From positions 146,443-210,442 of the forward strand of contig WOZJ01000050.1 of assembly GCA_011620345.1 (NCBI GenBank): a stretch of 64,000 bases of DNA. Reading direction: 5' to 3'. Below the pieces are notes generated by a model. That model had not been told where the DNA came from and did no database searches. It saw nothing but the letters and a program-made list of their open reading frames with translations. Below, one piece after another: positions 60,125-64,000 of this stretch. Both the position numbers and the translations under genes were made by a program. Position 1 is the stretch's first letter. Each line of letters starts with the position of its first letter. This stretch comes from Nitrospirota bacterium (lineage in GTDB: Bacteria; UBA2233).

Positions 60125-60231
60125 GGTTGTGTTGGTCCATCCGTGCGCTCTAGGATTCAAAAATTCTCGCGTTTATCCCGTAGTACTCGTAGCTTAACAC
60201 AACCTCTCGGCGAAGGGAAACGTCGGAGAGG
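60125..60231 (+). promoter_or_regulatory. Structured 5' leader of rpoD
   Basis: Within the leader of about 230 nt, CCTCTCGGCG (60203-60212) can pair with CGTCGGAGAGG (60221-60231, one bulge) over an AAGGGAAA loop. GGTTGTGTT (60125-60133) can also pair with AACACAACC (60196-60204). The two pairings share bases 60203-60204, so they compete at the edge. A regulatory role is inference. Confidence 0.45.
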
Positions 60232-60289
60232 GTACTTTCTCGTCAACCCGTCGATGTTTTTGTTTATTACCTGCGAGGAGGAGCTACGT

Positions 60290-61939
60290 ATGAAGCAAAG
60301 TGACAGGGAGATGCAAGGAACTGGCCCTACAAAAGACACCCGTAGGGCAGGCTCTCGGCAATCCCTGAACCTTGAAAAGCTCACAAAGGTCCTTCCCAGC
60401 GACTTCTTGCTCGATGAGCACCTTGAAGATGAAGCGAAAAGCTCTGGAAGGTCTTCTATAAAACGCCATAAGGCCCTTTCGCACGGCGATAGTGGCGAAA
60501 GAGAGGATGCCAACGATGATCCTTTGGCCCGAAGCAACGACCCGGTCAAACTTTACCTTCAGGACATGGGGGAAATCAGCCTTTTAAGCAAACACGAAGA
60601 GGTAGAGATTGCAAAAAGGTTTGAGCACGGCAAGCAGCAGGTTTTTGCCCTTTTGTTCCAGCCACCCTATACGTTGCGTAAGCTCTTGAGCCATCTTGAA
60701 GGGATTCGCGAGGGGAGGATATCTGCGCGCTACATACTAGATGATCCGACGGACCTTGCGGGCGACCAAGATGCCGATGAGGACGAAAGGGAGGATGCCG
60801 CCCCACGTCTCCCTATGAAGACGCTCGAAGAGGCCATCGCTTCAGTTAGGCAAATCCTAGAGGACATGGAAGACAAAGACGCGCGCTCCTCCTTGGTTGT
60901 ATCCCTAGGATCCTTGAAGCTCCATAAAGCCTGCACAGACAGGCTTACCCGTAGGCTTGAGCTCTTCTTGAGAATTATGCATAAGAAGCAAAGAAAAATT
61001 GAGGAGTTCGAAAGACTTTCGATTGGGAATCGTATGGTGTTTGACTTGCATACAGGCTCAAGGGTGGAGGTTTCCGACTACGAGAAAAGGCGAAATGAAG
61101 CCGAGGAAAGTCTTGAGCGTCTGGAAAAACGCGTTGGGATAAAGTATGAAGCCTTAAAGGTGCTGTTAAAAGAGCTTCGGGAAACCCAAATTCAGGTGCA
61201 AGAAGTAAAGAACGAAATGGTTCGGGCTAACCTGCGGCTTGTGGTCAGCATCGCCAAAAAGTACGTAAACCAGGGGCTTTCCTTCTTGGACCTCATTCAG
61301 GAGGGGAATATAGGCCTCATGAAGGCGGTCGACAAGTTTGATTACGGGAAGGGGTATAAATTCTCCACCTACGCTACGTGGTGGATTCGACAATCGGTAA
61401 CTCGGGCGATTGCAGATCAGGCTCGTACCATACGCATCCCCGTTCATATGACTGAATCAATCAACAGGCTTACGCGAATCAAGCGGACGTTTATCAGAGA
61501 AAACGAGCGCGAACCGACGGTCTACGAACTCGCCGATCGAATGGATATGCCCCCAAAAAAGGTGCAAATGATTTTAAAGGCCATCAAAAAGACTGTGTCG
61601 CTCGAAAGCCCGGTAGGAGATAACAACGACTCTGAGCTTGGCGATTTCCTGGAGAACGAGGAGTCTGTCAACCCCTTCGAGGTCGTTCAGGAAAAAAACC
61701 TTTCGGCGGTCGTCCGGAAAGTCCTTGCGACGCTTACGCCCAGGGAGGAGAAGATCATTCGGATGCGCTACGGGATTGGAGACCGCATCCCACGCACCCT
61801 AGAAGAAGTCGGAGAGATTTTTCATGTAACGCGCGAACGAATCCGTCAAATCGAGGCCAAAGCGCTCAATAGGCTGCGCCACCCATCAAAAAATTACACA
61901 CTCCAGGAGTTTATCGGCGAAAGCCAAGGCCAAGGGTAA
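60290..61939 (+). CDS. rpoD: RNA polymerase primary sigma factor RpoD
   Basis: A 549-residue housekeeping sigma-70. Region 1.2 ([19 protein letters not shown], from about residue 83) is followed by a charged non-conserved region (about 115-300). Region 2 ([38 protein letters not shown]), region 3 and region 4 with the helix-turn-helix [19 protein letters not shown] come after. Region 1.1 looks short. ATG 60290 has GGAGGAG upstream. An in-frame GTG at 60143 would add 49 non-conserved residues and is rejected. Its last 54 bases overlap a convergent lipoprotein gene. Confidence 0.96.
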   Translation: MKQSDREMQGTGPTKDTRRAGSRQSLNLEKLTKVLPSDFLLDEHLEDEAKSSGRSSIKRHKALSHGDSGEREDANDDPLARSNDPVKLYLQDMGEISLLSKHEEVEIAKRFEHGKQQVFALLFQPPYTLRKLLSHLEGIREGRISARYILDDPTDLAGDQDADEDEREDAAPRLPMKTLEEAIASVRQILEDMEDKDARSSLVVSLGSLKLHKACTDRLTRRLELFLRIMHKKQRKIEEFERLSIGNRMVFDLHTGSRVEVSDYEKRRNEAEESLERLEKRVGIKYEALKVLLKELRETQIQVQEVKNEMVRANLRLVVSIAKKYVNQGLSFLDLIQEGNIGLMKAVDKFDYGKGYKFSTYATWWIRQSVTRAIADQARTIRIPVHMTESINRLTRIKRTFIRENEREPTVYELADRMDMPPKKVQMILKAIKKTVSLESPVGDNNDSELGDFLENEESVNPFEVVQEKNLSAVVRKVLATLTPREEKIIRMRYGIGDRIPRTLEEVGEIFHVTRERIRQIEAKALNRLRHPSKNYTLQEFIGESQGQG

Positions 61940-62344
61940 AGATGAGGTAGTCGCGCTTGGGATGGGGGTCTGGATAACCCAGCCCCCCTCTTCTTTCTTC
62001 CAGCGCTCTTTTATGATCTCTTCTCTGTACCTGTTGTCTGGATAGAGGATGTAACGCTTACGAACCTCTACCGTTGCAGCACGGCGGTTTTTGTCCCAGA
62101 CTACATTCAAGATTTCAAACTCTATCAGGTCTAGGCGCTTTTCTAGCGTGTCTTTGTTGGCAAGCAACCTGCCCTTGTTACTTTTTTCCAAGAAAGAAGC
62201 GGCCTTTTCGTAGTCTCGCCATTTTAGCGCTTGATTGTACGTATAGGAGGCCCTTTTGGCCGAGAGAGTCTTTTGATAGGAACATCCAGCTGCAAATACC
62301 ATTATTGCAAGGCACGGCAATAGGATTCGAAGAGGTTGTTTCAT
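61886..62344 (-). CDS. Predicted small lipoprotein
   Basis: A 152-residue protein with a signal peptide and lipobox (MVFAAGC, Cys at about residue 21), then a mostly charged, helix-then-strand body. No function is recognised. ATG 62344 is chosen because AGGAG lies upstream; the TAG stop of meaB is the first part of that ribosome-binding site (TAGGAG). Earlier in-frame starts lie inside meaB and would bury the signal peptide. It is probably the last gene of the mutase operon. Its 3' end overlaps rpoD tail to tail by 54 bases. Confidence 0.8.
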   Translation of the reverse strand: MKQPLRILLPCLAIMVFAAGCSYQKTLSAKRASYTYNQALKWRDYEKAASFLEKSNKGRLLANKDTLEKRLDLIEFEILNVVWDKNRRAATVEVRKRYILYPDNRYREEIIKERWKKEEGGWVIQTPIPSATTSSLPLALAFADKLLECVIF

Positions 62345-62354
62345 GGTAGGGCTC

Positions 62355-63311
62355 CTATGTCTCGTCAACAACTTGCTGTTTGAATCTCTCGAAAAGTTTG
62401 TTCGACATGGTGTAAGGGTTAAGGATTTCATCCTTCCAGGCACCTTCAAGAAGATGGTTCAGCTTCGTCTCCAGAAGATGAAGGATCTTGTCTTGCATCC
62501 TTCCTATAACAAGCTGCTTTGCAATTTGCTCTTCTTTGAGTCTTCGTCGTCCTGCTTTATTCAAATACGTCCAATGCGCCTTGATCGCCTCCTGCAGCTC
62601 TTTAAGCCCTTGATCGTACGCAGGGCTTGTCAAGATTACCCGTGGCTGCCAATCCTCCGGGGCGTAGGCCTTCATGCCGATCAGGTCCTCGATCTCGGAC
62701 TGGAGCGTGCGGGCTGAATCTTTATCCGCCTTATTGACGACGTAAATGTCTGCAATTTCCATGATCCCAGCCTTTAGGCTCTGGATGGAATCTCCAAGCC
62801 CTGGCGCAAGCACGACGAGCGTGGTGTGGGAAACTCGCAAGACCTCCACTTCGTCCTGTCCGGTACCCACCGTTTCAACGAAGATCGGACTATACCCCAT
62901 TGCTTGCATGACGACGAGAGAATCCTGGAGAGAGGCCGAGAGCCCCCCCATCCTCCCACGGCTTGCAAGGCTTCGGATAAACACGTCAGGGTCCGACGCG
63001 TGACGGGACATTCGAATTCTGTCGCCCAACAAAGCGCCTCCGGTAAAAGGACTCGAAGGGTCGATCGCCAAGACCCCAACGCATGCCCCTCCTTCCCTCT
63101 CCTTGGCCACCAGCGCATCGATAAGCGTACTCTTGCCCACGCCGGGAGGGCCCGTAAGCCCGATCACCTGGGATGGCTTTCGTTCGGGGTAGATCTTTTC
63201 CAAAATTTCTATGGTCTTCGGGTCTTGATCATCTACGGCCCGCAGAAGGCGGGATGCGGTAAGGGCATCCTTCTTGAGGATGCCCTCGAGGATGGCTTGT
63301 ACCTTCGGCAA
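62355..63311 (-). CDS. meaB: Methylmalonyl-CoA mutase-associated GTPase MeaB
   Basis: A 318-residue G3E-family P-loop GTPase that protects methylmalonyl-CoA mutase and gates cofactor loading. Walker A GPPGVGKST (residues 54-62), the AIDPSSPFTGGALLGDR segment, the ETVGTGQDEVEV motif and the base-recognition NKADKDSA are present. It was formerly annotated ArgK in some genomes; context with the mutase settles MeaB. TTG start with AAAGG upstream, 12 bases after the B12-binding subunit stop. Confidence 0.94.
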   Translation of the reverse strand: MPKVQAILEGILKKDALTASRLLRAVDDQDPKTIEILEKIYPERKPSQVIGLTGPPGVGKSTLIDALVAKEREGGACVGVLAIDPSSPFTGGALLGDRIRMSRHASDPDVFIRSLASRGRMGGLSASLQDSLVVMQAMGYSPIFVETVGTGQDEVEVLRVSHTTLVVLAPGLGDSIQSLKAGIMEIADIYVVNKADKDSARTLQSEIEDLIGMKAYAPEDWQPRVILTSPAYDQGLKELQEAIKAHWTYLNKAGRRRLKEEQIAKQLVIGRMQDKILHLLETKLNHLLEGAWKDEILNPYTMSNKLFERFKQQVVDET

Positions 63312-63323
63312 GGGGAACCTTTC

Positions 63324-63725
63324 TTACAGGCTTTGAGGAACGATATTATCTTCTATCCACTTTACGATCTGATCTGTGAGGGCTCCTGGTGTGAAGGTCT
63401 CCTTAACCCCCATCTTCTTCAAGGCGACGATGTCTTCGGGGGGGATAATCCCGCCTCCAAAAACGGGAATGGTCGCCCCCTTCTCTTTTAGAAGGCAAAG
63501 AACCCTCTCGAACAGCTCAAGGTGGGCTCCGGACAGGATGCTAAGCCCTATTGCATCCACGCCCTCTTGGATTGCCATATTCACGATCGCTTCAGGTGTT
63601 TGGTGGAGCCCGGTGTAAACCACCTCAAACCCGGCATCTCGAAGCGCGCGCGCGACGATCTTGACTCCCCTGTCATGGCCGTCAAGGCCAACTTTCCCGA
63701 TTAAAAGACGAACCTTCTTTTCCAT
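63324..63725 (-). CDS. mcmA2: Methylmalonyl-CoA mutase, B12-binding (small) subunit
   Basis: A 133-residue cobalamin-binding Rossmann-like domain, the separate C-terminal half of a split methylmalonyl-CoA mutase. The base-off/His-on motif D-x-H-x-x-G is DGHDRG, with H17 as the cobalt ligand. The S-x-L motif (LSILSGAH) and the [10 protein letters not shown] phosphate-tail loop follow. ATG 63725 is chosen over an in-frame TTG 6 bases upstream because family sequence begins [16 protein letters not shown]. The large subunit lies just upstream. Confidence 0.94.
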   Translation of the reverse strand: MEKKVRLLIGKVGLDGHDRGVKIVARALRDAGFEVVYTGLHQTPEAIVNMAIQEGVDAIGLSILSGAHLELFERVLCLLKEKGATIPVFGGGIIPPEDIVALKKMGVKETFTPGALTDQIVKWIEDNIVPQSL

Positions 63726-63743
63726 ACTCAAGCGCTCTTTTCT

Positions 63744-64000
63744 TTAGATATAAGAAACTTCTCGGTATTTGCCGTAGACCTCCTGAAGGGCCTTTGCGAC
63801 CTCTCCTAGAGTTGCAAGGCTCTCAACGGCCGAAACGAGGGCTGGAATAAGGTTCTCGCCCTGTTCAGCCGCTTGCTTGAGCGCGTCCAAGCCCTTTTGA
63901 GCGGTAGCGTTGGATCGCCTGGCCCTTAACTCTCGTACCTTTCGGATTTGCTCCTCTTGTTGCTTCCTGCCGACACGAAGAAGCGGGATTGATTCGTCCT
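63744..64000 (-). CDS. mcmA1: Methylmalonyl-CoA mutase large subunit, C-terminal fragment (cut by window edge)
   Basis: The last 85 codons of a gene running out of the window. The peptide includes IPLLRVGRKQQEEQIRKVRE, then ENLIPALVSAVESLATLGEV and ends YGKYREVSYI. This pattern (linker helix, ENL-P-hydrophobic-A-V, LGE, VYG) is the C terminus of the catalytic subunit of B12-dependent acyl-CoA mutases. Its stop lies 18 bases before the small-subunit start. Substrate (methylmalonyl- versus other acyl-CoA) cannot be told from this fragment. Confidence 0.88.
   Translation of the reverse strand, partial: DESIPLLRVGRKQQEEQIRKVRELRARRSNATAQKGLDALKQAAEQGENLIPALVSAVESLATLGEVAKALQEVYGKYREVSYI

Noticed and set aside
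60143-60289. In-frame N-terminal extension of RpoD from a GTG
   Set aside because: No ribosome-binding site, no sigma-like sequence and it covers the structured leader; ATG 60290 has GGAGGAG.
1-64000. Defence island, CRISPR, transposon, prophage or biosynthetic cluster
   Set aside because: Every sizeable gene is accounted for by housekeeping families or small envelope proteins; no repeats other than tuf and no recombinase, transposase or nuclease effector genes were seen.

Overview
This is a 64 kb stretch of a Gram-negative bacterial chromosome with roughly even base composition and very tight gene packing. It is almost entirely core information-processing machinery. Several points suggest a delta-proteobacterium-like lineage (Desulfobacterota or a neighbour): lipoproteins with clear lipoboxes, split glycyl-tRNA synthetase (glyQ/glyS) next to ppdK, the ispG-proS pair, and a two-polypeptide methylmalonyl-CoA mutase with its G-protein chaperone MeaB. 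This placement is inferred from gene content and gene order only. No gene here fixes the phylum.

Layout. 80-1390 (minus) is a TrpB2-type tryptophan synthase beta chain. From 1491 to 57828 every gene lies on the plus strand. A nucleoside phosphorylase and fumC come first. Then follow rimP-nusA-infB-DUF503-rbfA-nrnA-truB-rpsO-pnp (3913-13433), prfB with its programmed frameshift, ispG, proS, pyrF and rlmB. A consensus promoter inside the 3' end of rlmB opens the block tRNA-Thr/Tyr/Gly/Thr-tuf-rpmG-tRNA-Trp-secE-nusG-rplKAJL-rpoBC. A second promoter, between rpoC and rpsL, opens rpsL-rpsG-fusA-tuf. This runs without a break through the S10, spc and alpha clusters (rpsJ to rplQ, 36764-51424), with secY, adk, map, infA and rpmJ inside. 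A lipoprotein gene, glyQ, glyS and ppdK finish the run.

After a hairpin (57841-57868) the strand changes. A minus-strand group holds miaB, a membrane-anchored helical-repeat protein and a 48-codon cysteine-bearing ORF. It is divergent from rpoD (plus), which has its own promoter and a structured leader of about 230 nt. From the right edge, a minus-strand operon reads methylmalonyl-CoA mutase large subunit (partial), B12-binding subunit, meaB and a small lipoprotein. The lipoprotein gene overlaps the end of rpoD tail to tail.

The genes form one growth programme: transcription (rpoA/B/C/D, nusA, nusG), ribosome proteins, translation factors (IF1, IF2, EF-Tu x2, EF-G, RF2), maturation factors (rimP, rbfA, truB, rlmB, miaB, map) and RNA turnover (pnp, nrnA). 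I found no defence system, transposon, CRISPR array, phage or biosynthetic cassette. The points worth a second look are small: identical tuf copies whose repeat ends exactly on the next genes' start codons, the missing rpmD, variant metal sites in NrnA and Adk, a large rplL-rpoB hairpin, an alternative-structure rpoD leader and an unrecognised cysteine-bearing small ORF.
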